Of a stretch of 64,000 bases of DNA, positions 54,594-64,000 are shown piece by piece. Origin of the DNA: Rapana venosa (lineage: Eukaryota; Mollusca; Gastropoda; Neogastropoda; Muricidae). The notes beneath the pieces are model-generated. The model did not search any database. It was not told the DNA's origin and saw only the letters and a list, made by a program, of their open reading frames with translations. Location: assembly GCA_028751875.1 (NCBI GenBank), contig CM054154.1:52183476-52247475 (forward strand). The letters run 5' to 3'. Made by a program: the position numbers and the translations under genes. How positions within the stretch are numbered: position 1 is the stretch's first letter; every line of letters begins with the position of its first letter.

Positions 54594-55884
54594 CATACAT
54601 ACAACCAACTCCAACTCATCCCTTGGTCGGGACGACCGTTGGGGTACCCGCACGGACGCTGCAAGTGGACCGCCAAATGGTTCTGTCCTGGGCTGCTTTC
54701 AGGAGGTTTGGTACAGTGAGGCCAGTCCACTCCTTGATGTTGGATATCCAGCTTTTGCGTGGTCGTCCCTGCCTCCTTGCTCCTTCCACCATTTCCTGCA
54801 GGACTGTCTTTGACAGGCTGTTATGCCTTGTTGTGTGGCCAAACCACTTCAGTTTCCTCCGTTTGACTGTATCTAGCAATGGTTCTTGTTTGCCAGCCAG
54901 TGCCTCAATCTGCTGCCAGACGTAGTCATTGGTTTTATGGTCTCTGTAGGTGATGTTCAGGATCCACCTGAGGCACTTCATCTCAAAGGCTTGAATGCAA
55001 CGTTCTAAATCGGCAGTAAGTGTCCATGCTTCACAGCTGTACAAAGCAATGGATGTGACGAGTGCCTTGTAGAGTCTGACCTAAGTGTGGGTTCTGATGT
55101 TGTGGTTTCTCCACACTTTCGCCAGCTTAGTCATGGAGGAGAGTGCCACAGCAAGTCTGATCTTCACCTCTTGTGTGCTCGTGCCTTCTTTGGTGATGAC
55201 TGCTCCAAGGTACTTGAAAGTTTCCACCTCCTCTAGTGTCTCGCCACTCATTTTGATGCTGGTGGAGTGGTCGGTGTGGTACTGTTCACTAGGATCTTGC
55301 TCTTTTCCGTGCTGATCTCCATACCGTGGGCATTGGCTGATGTTTCCAGTCTGGTGGTGAGATCCTGGAGTTCTTCTTCACTGCGGCCCATGAGATCAAT
55401 ATCGTCTGCGAATCGAAGATTGCAGACTGGCCTTCCTCCTATTGTGATTGTGGTCTTGAAGTCAAGGAGGGCCTCCTGCATGATGTTCTCCAGGAACACG
55501 TTGAAAAGAACGGGGGATAGCGGGCAGCCTTGTCGAACTCCAACTGAAGTCCAGAAGAACTCCCTGATTTCTCCACCCATGAGGACTGCACTGTGGAAGC
55601 TGTCATACAGCGCCTGGATGACTTGAATCAGGTCCTCGTCGAAGTTATAGTCTCTCATGACTTGCCACAGAGCTTCTTGCCACACTCGGCCGAAGGCCTT
55701 CTTGAAGTCAATGAAGTTGTTGTAGAGCTGTAGTTGATGTTGGAGATGCTTCTCTATGAGCATTCTGATGTTGAAGATCTGTTCGACAGTGCTTCGACCT
55801 GGTCTGAATCCTGCCTGTTCTTCTGATAGGATTTCTTCTGCTTGTGGTTTCAGTCTGTTCAAGGCAATGCGTAGCATACATACA
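54594..55884 (-). mobile_element. LINE-epsilon relative, 5'-truncated, 10-bp TSD
   Basis: CATACATACA occurs at 54594-54603 and 55875-55884, flanking a minus-strand insert. The RT part (55877-55250) reads SEEQAGFRPGRSTVEQIF, FIDFKKAFGRVWQEALW, VGVRQGCPLSPVLFN, LRFADDIDLMGRSEEEL, EISTEKSKILVNS. After a frameshift the tail (55044-54616) reads MYSCEAWTLTADLERC, RRKLKWFGHTTRHNSLSKT, ARRQGRPRKSWISNIKEWTG. The F-A-D-D box is intact. FKKAFGRVW has Gly where relatives have Asp. It is related to but distinct from the 11982-13883 family. It splits the LINE-beta endonuclease from its RT. Confidence 0.85.
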
Positions 55885-55899
55885 GCACTGGTTTTTTAT

Positions 55900-57180
55900 G
55901 AGATCATTAAACAAATCTAGAGCTACATGAATTTTCTCATCGATCATCTGGAAGGCTTTTAGAAATTGTTCACACACGCTCTCTTCACAGAGATTTTCTT
56001 TATAAACTGAGAGTTTGTTTTCATCCCACACAAACTTTTCCACAACTGCTGGCTCCTCAGTTACGTTACATGTATCATATACTGGATTAATATGTAATTC
56101 AACAGGAAGGTGATCAGAATCAGAATGCTCAGTAACAAACAAACGACATGAGTAAAAAATCTGAGAGAACAAATCATCTGACACTAAAAAATAATCATTA
56201 ACACTGCATCCTCCATCAGAAATGAATGTATAGCGTCCTAGTTGGTCACCATTACACACACCATTTATAATTTGTAACCCAAGAGCAGTGCACATATTCA
56301 ATAATAATTTATCATAATTATTGATAACAGAATCTTCAGAATTACGATTACTACCGAGAGACATGCTTTTACTAAGGGAATCTGAATTAAAGTCATTTGT
56401 TACATGATAAGAAAAAAAGTTTGATGTCTTGCTGTTTAAGTCTCCACACAGTATTATATCTACTTCATCCAATGTCACCACACAATTGACTAAACATTCT
56501 TCTAGCATAGCAATTCCATTATCATAGTCAAACATGTTATAGAATGGTGAACCTTCAGGTGGTATATACACACATACAAGTAATATATTCCTTGAAGTAC
56601 ACAACAAAGATTTGTCAAAGAGAAAAACACAAATGTTAGAATATGGAACATCCACACATTTCACAAGGGCAGCTAACTCACTTTATTAAACAAACTAATC
56701 CACCGGATCGTCTCCCTTGATGACTAACTTTAATTGCTGACTTAAGGAGGCCTTACAGCCACTAAAAACATCTGGCTGGATACTTTCCAGGAACGTTTCT
56801 GACAAATAAAATCGAAGCTACGCACATAAGATACAAAATCCCTGTCAGTGAGTTTAGAAAGCAACCCATTTACGTTCCAAGATAAAAAAGAAAACGTTTT
56901 ATTTGTTTCATTTTTATTGCTATGATCCAATGCGTCTACATCATCTAAACTGACACTATCACTTTTTATATTGATGAGACTAGAAACCAAGTTAATGCTA
57001 CCATCAGTGCTGCCATGCCTACAACCAGACAAATCCTGGGGGACAGATGTTAGTCCTAAGCCTAACAAACCTTGGTCAGACCTGTCTTCGTCTTGCTCTC
57101 CACAGCACAAAGCGGTATTGTGTGTGTGACTTACTCAGGCCCACTTATAACCGGTGTTGGTTTACTGTCTGGCCTACCCT
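55900..57180 (-). pseudogene. LINE-beta copy 2 APE endonuclease
   Basis: Two blocks. 57110-56742 carries an acidic leader and FLSWNVNGLLSKLTDRDFVS, the N-terminal Asn strand, followed by FDFIC where the catalytic Glu strand should come (QKRSWK, frameshifted). 56664-55900 carries RNILLVCVYIPPEGSPF, VDIILCGDLNSKTSNFF, GRYTFISDGGCSVNDYFLVS and VTEHSDSDHLPVELHI. The GDLN, NDYF and SDH motifs are intact. A stop and frameshift near 56700 separate the blocks, so the enzyme is not encoded in one piece. Confidence 0.75.
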
Positions 57181-57327
57181 GTGAATTGCGTCTAGGGACA
57201 GATGTGTGTATGGGCCAGCCAAAGAGCTATTCCTTTCTTTGGAGATCATTGAGGGTCACCTTTTCTCCGATTATTATCAGATGGTCAAAAACCATTCTTA
57301 CTTGTTTCCCCTCTGCTCTAGCGCTCT

Positions 57328-58065
57328 TTAACCTCTTAACTGCCCAGTACAAGTGCACCCTATATGCCGGGCAATAAAATTCTTATGTACCACTGCTATG
57401 TTCATATCCCTCTTACTCAGAAACTACTACATGAATATTCCTGATAGTCTACCCAATGACAGTATATATATCGTAGATTACTTTGAGGCAAGCTCAAATT
57501 AGTTAGCATGATATTTCACTGCGAAAATATATTTAAAATGTAAAAAAATCGACCAAAAATATGATTTCTTCATCACCACTGTCATTCTGAGTACCCCCGA
57601 TCTCAATAACATCAAACATAAGTCTAGGCCAAATCTAATTCTTTTTTTTTAATGCACGATCACCTGAATCATACACGATCGTTTTCATCACTGTTAGGTA
57701 AATCTACAGTTTTATTTGCCACTTTTACAGCTGTGTAAAAATATTTATGCCTTCAACAAGAAGTGTATGCAATTTTGAACAAGAACTTCCCAAGCAGTCA
57801 TGCAAAACCCCCACAAAATACGAGCTAAAAAACGATCGTTTTTGCCACGGTTTTTGCAGCTGGATGTTGCCAAGCAACAGGAGAGTATCTCCATTAATTT
57901 TGGAGTTCTTTCCCTTTAACTGTAGTCAAGGAAGCAGGCTTGTTTACTTCGGTTCGACACCCCGGAAATTTTCCGGGTTGTTGGTCGTATAGGGTGCACG
58001 TTTCTGGGGTAAGGCAGTCTAGTGGGGTCAGTTTAAGGGGTATAAGGGGTCAGTTTACGCCTAAT
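57328..58065. mobile_element. MITE-like insertion in LINE-beta
   Basis: About 740 bp absent from the other LINE-beta copy. In the other copy the flanking words (gctctagc-like at 6708 and tcatctacaaaaa-like at 6766) are about 60 bp apart. Near each end is an inverted motif: cagtacaagtgcaccctata at 57346-57365 and the complement around tatagggtgcac at 57988-57999 (12 bp exact). TTAA occurs at 57328 and 57336. Within it lies a perfect palindrome, CCCGGAAAtTTTCCGGG (57961-57977). There is no transposase, so it would be non-autonomous. Confidence 0.5.
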
Positions 58066-58224
58066 TTCCCAAACAGACTGAGAAAAATCTTCATCTACAA
58101 AAATACTAGAGCCTTTCAGGTGAGATTTTGCCTTCATTATTCTAATCTTATCCTGATAAAAAACAGCATTTGGCAATAATAGGAGAGTTAGCTTTAGAAT
58201 TTATGTGGGTCACTCTATCAAACT

Positions 58225-58725
58225 TTACATCCATGACATCCATTTTTCAGAAAGAAGATTTTTCACAGCCATCTCACAGTCAGCACCACTCTCATTTGTT
58301 TTCTTCTCTAAGCCATGAACAATAATGTTGTTTCGCTGTGATCGTCCTTCTGCATCGTCTGCTCTCTTTTCCAGCTTATCCACTCTGTTCGTCAGTTCTG
58401 TATTTGTCTGTCGTAGTTCTATGTTTTCAGTTCTGAGATTGTCCATGTCTCTTCTAAGGTCACACATTTCTTCTTTCAGAACACCAACACTGTCTGTCAA
58501 CGCCTGAATCTCTCTTTTCAAACTGTCCACTGAAGACTTCAATAGGTTTTCCAGCTTCTCTATTTTGTCTGTCATCGTGTTCAATGTCAGTTCCTGGGGA
58601 GTTGCTGCAGGAGAGGAATCCTGTCTGTGTTGTATGGTCATAGGCGTGTTGGCAGCCACCCCAGCACTGGTTTTGGTCCTACGAGAAGGCTTCCCTGCAA
58701 CCGTTTGACCACCACCCGTTGTCAA
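58225..58725 (-). CDS. LINE-beta copy 2 ORF1 (coiled-coil protein)
   Basis: The 166-residue frame opens MTTGG..TVAGKPSRRTK, then a coiled coil (IEKLENLLKSSVDSLKREIQ, VLKEEMCDLRRDMDNLRTEN, NRVDKLEKRADD) and the start of an RRM-like region (RSQRNNIIVHGLE, CEMAVKNLLSEKWMSWM). The frame is open upstream through KLRQTSL to the TGA that follows DVETNP. It is longer and better preserved than copy 1, but still truncated after about 170 residues compared with typical ORF1 proteins. Confidence 0.65.
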   Translation of the reverse strand: MTTGGGQTVAGKPSRRTKTSAGVAANTPMTIQHRQDSSPAATPQELTLNTMTDKIEKLENLLKSSVDSLKREIQALTDSVGVLKEEMCDLRRDMDNLRTENIELRQTNTELTNRVDKLEKRADDAEGRSQRNNIIVHGLEKKTNESGADCEMAVKNLLSEKWMSWM

Positions 58726-58774
58726 ACTCGTCTGCCTCAGCTTGCGTCCTTGGCCAGTAGATTTAGGAGGGGTG

Positions 58775-58980
58775 GGTCAAGGGTTGGTCTCCACATCAGC
58801 AAAAGTCCCCCCCAGAAGAGATAGGTGAGGGTCAGTCCTAACAGTACACCGTCTCGCCCGCTCTTTAGCGTCAGGATGGGCGTCCCCATGGCCGATTTGA
58901 ATTCTGCCCGTTTCGACATGAAACAGGCGAATACTGCCGCAAATGTCCCACAGACAGCCGGTACAACTGCAACCATATTC
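58775..58980 (-). pseudogene. LINE-beta copy 2 leader with 2A-like motif and TGA
   Basis: The minus-strand leader reads VCGTFAAVFACFMSKRAEFK, LTLKSGRDGVLLGLTLTYLF, WGGLLL, as in copy 1. A 10-nt deletion after GGLLL then shifts it out of frame with the motif. In the motif frame the end reads TFADVETNP, TGA, CCC and then continues open into ORF1 (KSTGQGRKLRQTSL). The TGA at the Gly position is therefore shared with copy 1, while the deletion is private. Confidence 0.6.
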
Positions 58981-59122
58981 CCATCCTTTTGATCTAACTA
59001 CATGCCAACAATGAAAAACTAAAACCACTTAGAACTAGTTACTATTTCACAAAAATACCAGAGCAATTTCCATATGTCTTCTCCTTTGCATCAGGTGATG
59101 GTCGCCCCCCCCCCACCCCCCC

Positions 59123-59125
<3 letters not shown>

Positions 59126-59189
<64 letters not shown>
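59126..59189 (+). repeat. (GA)n microsatellite at LINE-beta 5' boundary
   Basis: About 64 bp of pure GA directly after the C-rich 5' end of LINE-beta copy 2. Confidence 0.95.
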
Positions 59190-59190
<1 letters not shown>

Positions 59191-59273
59191 CCACATTTGT
59201 ATTTCCACATCCAGATAGATAGATCTAAGTCTAGATCTACATGATAAGTTAAAGCCAGTGTCAAAGTCTTGTT

Positions 59274-59355
<82 letters not shown>

Positions 59356-59462
59356 TGTATTTCCACATGCAGAGAGAGAAAGATCTAGATTGAGATCTAC
59401 ATGATAAGTTAAAGCCAATATAAACAATCTTGTTTTTACCCCACCACCATGATCGTACATTT
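59190..59462 (+). repeat. Two Y modules separated by (GA)n
   Basis: Y modules at 59190-59275 and 59353-59455 (catttgtatttccacat, agatctacatgataagttaaagcca) surround a pure GA tract at 59277-59352. They are related to the Y modules at 30284 and 52263. Confidence 0.75.
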
Positions 59463-62063
59463 TGAGAAAGAGAGAGACAGAGAGAATTCTGAACAGGTTT
59501 AATGTACATTGGCCTTTGGCCACAATACATACAGTGGGCAAGGCAAAAAGGCAAGTGAAAGAAACAAAATGCAAAAAGAGATCGTCACATTTTCCATCTA
59601 AGCCAGCTCTCCTGGTGACATCACACCAAGTACATTATCCAATAACCAAAACAATAAGACTATAAACCTTGAAAGCAAAACACGAAGTCAATGCATATAA
59701 GATAATCAAAAGAACAGCACATCAAGCAGCCACAATGACTTATAAAGGAAACAAGGAGTAGCCTACAAACAACAGCACAATTACAAAATGCTTTTCTTCC
59801 GTCTGTTCATAGCATGAAAAACATACCTAATGAGATTGTGTCGGTGATTTTCGTTTGTTCCTTCCAGCAATCTGGATAGTGTCATGCATTTTGATTCTTT
59901 AAGAAATGTCTCTCTTAAATCTGAATACAAACTACAATCAAATATGAAGTGACATTCATTTTCTATTTTGTTCACACAGAAAGGACAGCTTTTGTCTCTT
60001 ATAGATTTGCTGTATCTGTTGACATTATTATTGATAGGAAGCACATTAATCTTAACTGCGTAATAGCCACACGAAAACAATACATCTCCATATTATAAAT
60101 GTACTTCTCCTTTTGAAAAATTGTTTTAAAAGACCTATAAATGCTATACCTTTCCCGTTCTCTGATTGTTCCATCCCATTCTTGGATAACCATATCAATT
60201 AGTCGCTGTTTAAACAAACGCAGAAACATCTTTTCATCTCCAACACCTTGCTGCATCCATACAATGTTAAAACCTGCCCCACACAGAATTGCTCTCACCT
60301 TTGAAACCCAACAGCTTTTGCCAGCTATGTCTAAATTAAGTAACATTTTGTACGCCATATGAGGCAACCTTTCAACATCCATCTGCAACACTTTCAACCA
60401 ATATCTTAAACATGCTACATAAGAATTGATATACAATGGTACCTCCCCAACTCTCCATATACCATGTTATTTGGTGTTCTCACTGGGACACCCAAGAACC
60501 TTTTACATGCCATGACATGTACTTTTTCGATGTGATAAAGTCTGTTCAAGACCCATACTTCAGATGAATATAACATAATGGGCTGAATTTTGGTATAAAA
60601 AATTTTTAAGAAAACATTTAGTGTCATTTACTAAAAACATTTTTTTAGTTCAATGACAGCTTTCCTTCCTTTCACAGCTAGATGTCTGGTTCCTTTTTTA
60701 ACGCTGATCTTAGTTGTAAAAGTAAATCCTAGATAGCAATAACTGATTACTATCTCTAGTTGCTTTCCACTGTAATGCCAATTTTCGTGCTTTCCTAAAA
60801 ATCCACCTTCCCTGAAAACCATGACTTTTGTTTTATCAATATTTACATTTAAGCTCATCTTACTACAGCATGTTTGTAAAATATTCAAATAATTTTGGAG
60901 ACTGCCTGGAGTTGTTGACAACAACACTACATCATCTGCAAATAACAGAATGAACAGTTCCATAATGTCTGGCAATACCTGGATCCCATGCTTACCCTCT
61001 GCATTCACATCGTTTGCTAACTGGTTGATAAAAACTGAATAGTGTAGGACTCAAAACACACCCTTGCCTAACCCCAACTGGACAGTCAAACATCTCTGAC
61101 AGCTCATTCTTTGTACGCACACATGACAATAGTGAATTATACATTGCCTTTAGGCAGGCAAAAAACTTTCCTCCAACACCTTGTTCTCTCAAACATTGTA
61201 AAAGTTTATTATGTTGCACAGAGTCAAAGGACTTTCTGAAATAGATAAAAGTTGTATATAGCTTTCTTCCTTTCTTACTTGTGCATTTCTGAATAGTTGC
61301 CAACAATGCAAAAACATGATCAATTGTCGAGTGCTCCTTACGAAAACCTGCTTGATTTTCAGAAATTAAGTCATTCTCTTCTAACCAAGAGTATAACCTT
61401 GTATTCAATATTGTAGTGTAACATTTAGAAATAACACTTAACAAAGACACACCTCTGTAGTTATCAACCTTATCTAAATCTCCTTTCTTAAATATTAGGA
61501 TGATTATGGCCTTAGACTATTCTAGTGGGTAGACTCCTTTATCAAAAATAGTGTTAAACAGCTTTGTTAAAAACACTTGAACATCCTCACCACCAGTTTT
61601 TAACATTTCAGCTGAAATATTATCAATTACAGATGACTTACCTATCTTCAGTTTGGTAATGGCATGTTTAACTTCCTCTTCTGAATTATCTTATTTAAAA
61701 CATGGTCCCTTTCTTCTGTCAAAACGACATTTATTTCACTCTGTTCCATATACGCCTCACTGCTGTTTTGAAAAAGTTTCTTAAAATGATCAAACCAATC
61801 ATCCAAACTGATATCGTTATCTATTTTGGCTTTCCCCCCACATCCCATACTTTTCAAATATTTCCAAAAGAGCGATGGATTGCCACTTTCTCTAACTAAT
61901 CTATTCAATTTCTCATGTCTGAATGCTTGCCTTTTTTCCTTTAAAATGCGTTTGTACTTTTTCTTGCCTCTACATATTCTTTCCTATCGTCTTCATTTCT
62001 AGATTTTCTGAAACAGTTTAATTTCCTCCTACTCTCTTTTTTGGCTTGTCTACATTCCTTATC

Positions 62064-62360
62064 GGGGACGGGATAGCTCAGTGGTCGGAGCACTCGCTTT
62101 CCCCCAGCCAAGTTAAGCAGCGTCGCGCGTGGTTACCAGTTGGATGGGTGACCGTTTGCGCGCCTTGGCTTCAGTACAGTTTCCCCAGTTCACCCAGCTG
62201 TAAATGGGTACCTGCCTCTTTAGGGTCAGGGAAGGTAAAGCAGCGAGGGAGAGGAGATGGGCGCCGCCCTCAATATGCTGGCCCTAGAGAAGTGAGGTCT
62301 CTGACGCCTCGCTCCCCTACGACCTTATAGGTTATGGGACTCCTTTACCTTTTTTTTTTT
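62064..62360 (+). mobile_element. SINE-D with 5S rRNA-like segment, 13-bp TSD
   Basis: TACATTCCTTATC occurs at 62051-62063 and 62361-62373 around a 297-bp insert, and the empty site is visible at 38968-38980 in LINE-delta copy 2. The insert opens with a tRNA-like head (ggacgggatagctcagtgg). It continues with a 5S-rRNA-like region: agttaagcagcgtcg, then tggttaccagttggatgggtgaccg, matching the internal promoter part of 5S genes (A box, intermediate element, C box order). A body and a poly-T 3' end follow. It lies head-on to the host LINE. Confidence 0.9.
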
Positions 62361-62419
62361 TACATTCCTTATCAAACCATTCTGACTTTTTGTTTTTATT
62401 TACATAAAAGATTTTAAGC

Positions 62420-63426
62420 ATGCATCTGCTAGAATCTTTTAGACATTCCACAAAGAGGCTTAGAGCATTGTTCACATCTCTATTTAAAGTACTAGCAGCA
62501 AAGGTAAGTCTGTTTTGGACATCTTTGCTTTTTAACATCTTGACAAACTCTTTTTCCCCATTCTCATTCCATATGTATTTCTCACAAACAACAGCTTTAT
62601 CAAACCGTGCTGGACTAGTATGGGTATTGCTATTGTCTGTAACATCTACCGTCATGATCAATGGTAAATGGTCAGACTCTGTCTGGCTTTCAACTGTGAG
62701 TGATGTAATGTTAAGACAGGTAAGCAAATCACAAGAAACAATAAAATAATCAACTATACTTGTCCTGAGGATGCAATAGCAGCTATCATCAAAATTGTAC
62801 TCACTTAGTCCATTTAATATAACACAATCAAACACATTACATATCTCAATTAACTGCTCACCAAAATTATTTATCTGACTTTCTTGAGATTCTCTTGGAA
62901 ACCTATTATCATTTGGAATTCTAGTATCACTGATATTGTCATCCCCATTAAAGGTATTATTTTCAGAGCTGGTTCTTGCATTAAGGTCTCCATTTAACAA
63001 AATGAAGAAATCATCAAAAGATTCATATAAGTCAACAATGCATTGCTCCAATAATTCCACACCATAAACACCCTCCTGAGATTTCAAGTGTGGAGAATCA
63101 TATGGAGGAAGATAAGAACAAATAAACATAATGTCTTTTTCCGTCGAAAACAGGTCCTTATGTACTTTTATTACTACCATGTTTTCTGTGTCTGTCTTTA
63201 TACGTTCTACAAAACCTGCAAATGTCTTTCTTATCATAACTACAATGCCTCTAGAGTACCTCCCATGATGGGACAGCTTTTTTGCTTTTTCTATAAATAT
63301 AAGATAATCACTGAAAACAGACGATTCAAAATCATTAGCAATGAAAGTTTCTGTTATAACAAATAAAATTATGAGAAAGAAGAACATTAATGAAGTGACG
63401 GTTCTCCAGTTTTTGAAAAAGACCAT
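62420..63426 (-). CDS. LINE-delta copy 3 APE endonuclease
   Basis: The minus-strand frame covers most of the endonuclease fold: FVITETFIANDF (catalytic Glu in TETF), RGIVVMIRKTFAGFVERI, DIMFICSYLPPYDSPH, FDDFFILLNGDLNART (Asp/Asn), RTSIVDYFIVS and QTESDHLPLIMTV (Asp-His). It is followed by the linker AVVCEKYIWNENGEKEFVK and FYVNKNKKSEWFDKEC. The first strand (W-N-V-N-G-L in LINE-beta) is not in this frame (RTVTSLMFFFLIILFVITE), so one frameshift lies near 63400. The frame ends at the SINE insertion. Confidence 0.8.
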
Positions 63427-63429
63427 TCA

Positions 63430-64000
63430 CATTATAACTCAAGAGTTTAGCTTGCATGCTATTAACATTTTTTACAACTGATTCTATTCTATGCCTCTGA
63501 TTTGTAGTGTTTTGTTTTTCTTGTACTGTGGCCTGGCCATGTCCCTATGCGTTAGTGTCTTGTGTATCAGATGTTTTTCCTGTGTTTCCATGTTGGATTT
63601 GCATTGGCTTATCTCTATTTGGCGTCTGGTCCTCAACTTGTGGTTCCTAAAAGAATCAAGAATGCTGCTTTGGCTGCCAGCTCTTTTCAGATGCTTAGCG
63701 CCAGTCTGGCTTCTCCGTCTTGAGCTGGAAGCAGCACATCTTGAGCGTAGTTTCCTGCTGTATGATGTGTTCTGTTTACTCCTCTGCGTTTTGTCAGCAG
63801 TGTTATCTGAATGTCTTCTGTCTGTCTTATCTGGTTGTACGTCAATTGTATTTTGCCCTGTCGAGTCTTCTTTATCTGTATTGTCTGACTCATTCTGTTC
63901 ATCATCACTTATAGTTTTGATGAACTGTTCTGTATTTTGTAAAGCATCACACGGTATGTCTGCATCACTTAGTCTCTCATAATTCCTTTGAGTTTCACTC
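63430..64000 (-). CDS. LINE-delta hydrophilic ORF upstream of endonuclease (partial)
   Basis: From the window edge the minus strand is open for about 180 codons: ETQRNYERLSDADIPC, KTISDDEQNESDNTDKEDST, RRSQTGAKHLKRAGSQSSIL, SFRNHKLRTRRQIEIS. It is charged and low in hydrophobic residues, with no zinc motif in the visible part. It is either the end of ORF1 or the N-terminal leader of ORF2. The start lies beyond the window. Confidence 0.45.

Larger units (their letters stand above)
52457..59122 (-). mobile_element. LINE-beta copy 2, near full length with nested insertions
   Basis: Read 5' to 3' on the minus strand: a leader with 2A-like motif (58980-58770), ORF1 (58725-58225), a MITE-like insert (57328-58065), endonuclease (57110-56742 WNVNGLLSKL; 56664-55900 ILCGDLNSKT, VNDYFLVS, SDSDHLPV), a LINE-epsilon-type insert (54604-55874), linker (54593-54258), RT N-terminus (54258-53950: KDEILLALRKLKHDKAAGPD), RT core (53900-53440: STTGVKQGNVCSPLLF, ADD near 53440), a small insert (53284-53440) and the C-terminal part (52996-52676: VLYGAEIWGLD, RRTPNDLVYSETNRYPLS). 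A poly-C tract (52550-52575) lies near the 3' end. It is broken by frameshifts and inserts. Confidence 0.85.
59487..64000 (-). mobile_element. LINE-delta copy 3, long, with nested SINE
   Basis: The 3' end (59487-59780) abuts a GA/GACA tract. On the minus strand, right to left: a hydrophilic frame (63993-63430), endonuclease (63426-62420), a SINE insertion (62064-62360), linker (NKNKKSEWFDKEC), RT (61908-60631: ENQAGFRKEHSTIDHVF, PVGVRQGCVLSP, LLFADDVVLLS, INIDKTKVMVFREGG), then LYSSEVWVLNRLYHIEKV (60627-60415) and the terminal part (60436-59781: MQQGVGDEKMFLRLFKQRLI, RERERYSIYRSFKTIFQKEK, CPFCVNKIENECHFIFDCSL). The catalytic F-A-D-D is intact. There are only a few frameshifts, and it is nearly identical to copy 2 at 36923-39009. 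Confidence 0.9.

Noticed and set aside
62080..62180. 5S rRNA gene
   Set aside because: Only the internal promoter half resembles 5S rRNA. It is embedded in a transposed unit with TSD and is far shorter than a 5S gene.
63491..63982. 163-codon Leu/Cys-rich plus-strand frame resembling a membrane protein
   Set aside because: It is the antisense of the hydrophilic LINE-delta frame on the minus strand.

Overview
This is a metazoan genomic window, most likely from a mollusc or another lophotrochozoan. The evidence is a dense mix of APE-type non-LTR retrotransposons, piggyBac-like DNA elements, several tRNA- or 5S-derived SINEs, long GA/GT/AC/TA microsatellites, and only a few intron-separated host exons with GT-AG boundaries. 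The species assignment is inference. There is no bacterial gene structure, operon or CRISPR array. Family labels alpha, beta, delta, epsilon and eta below are local names for LINE families defined by similarity inside the window.

Layout. 1-1318: minus-strand fragment of LINE-alpha (CR1/L2-like). 1319-2290: a 33-bp minisatellite. About 1900-7175: a base-level noisy block full of stretched homopolymers, hiding a LINE-beta copy (2775-8096) that is collinear with the clean copy at 52457-59122 and carries a SINE. 8098-9067: GA/TG microsatellites. 9112-10117: RNase H end of LINE-eta. 11982-13883: LINE-epsilon insertion with an internal inversion and an 11-bp target-site duplication. 15095-17059: LINE-delta. 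About 17060-21585: a decayed piggyBac-like region. 25000-26960: LINE-eta with a nested LINE tail. 27360-29990: two decayed piggyBac-like elements. 32246-39801: LINE-delta split by LINE-alpha, which is itself split by a SINE, followed by a second inverted LINE-epsilon and a 500-N gap (39802-40301). 42235-43996: three phase-compatible exons of a host gene on the minus strand. 44150-46680: LINE fragments and two SINEs. 47255-47770: a 55-bp satellite. 47988-51690: LINE-alpha. 52457-59122: LINE-beta with nested insertions. 59487-64000: LINE-delta with a 5S-derived SINE.

Most interesting signal. Both LINE-beta copies encode, just before and in frame with ORF1, a 2A-like peptide ending GDVETNP or ADVETNP. 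In each copy the codon where 2A peptides have the invariant Gly (NPG|P) is TGA, followed by a Pro codon. LINE-beta and several truncated LINE ends also sit directly against (GA)n/(TC)n tracts, which suggests microsatellite-targeted insertion.

Almost all coding capacity is mobile-element derived and broken. Only the 42-44 kb exons, and possibly a 90-bp exon at 15 kb, look like host genes.
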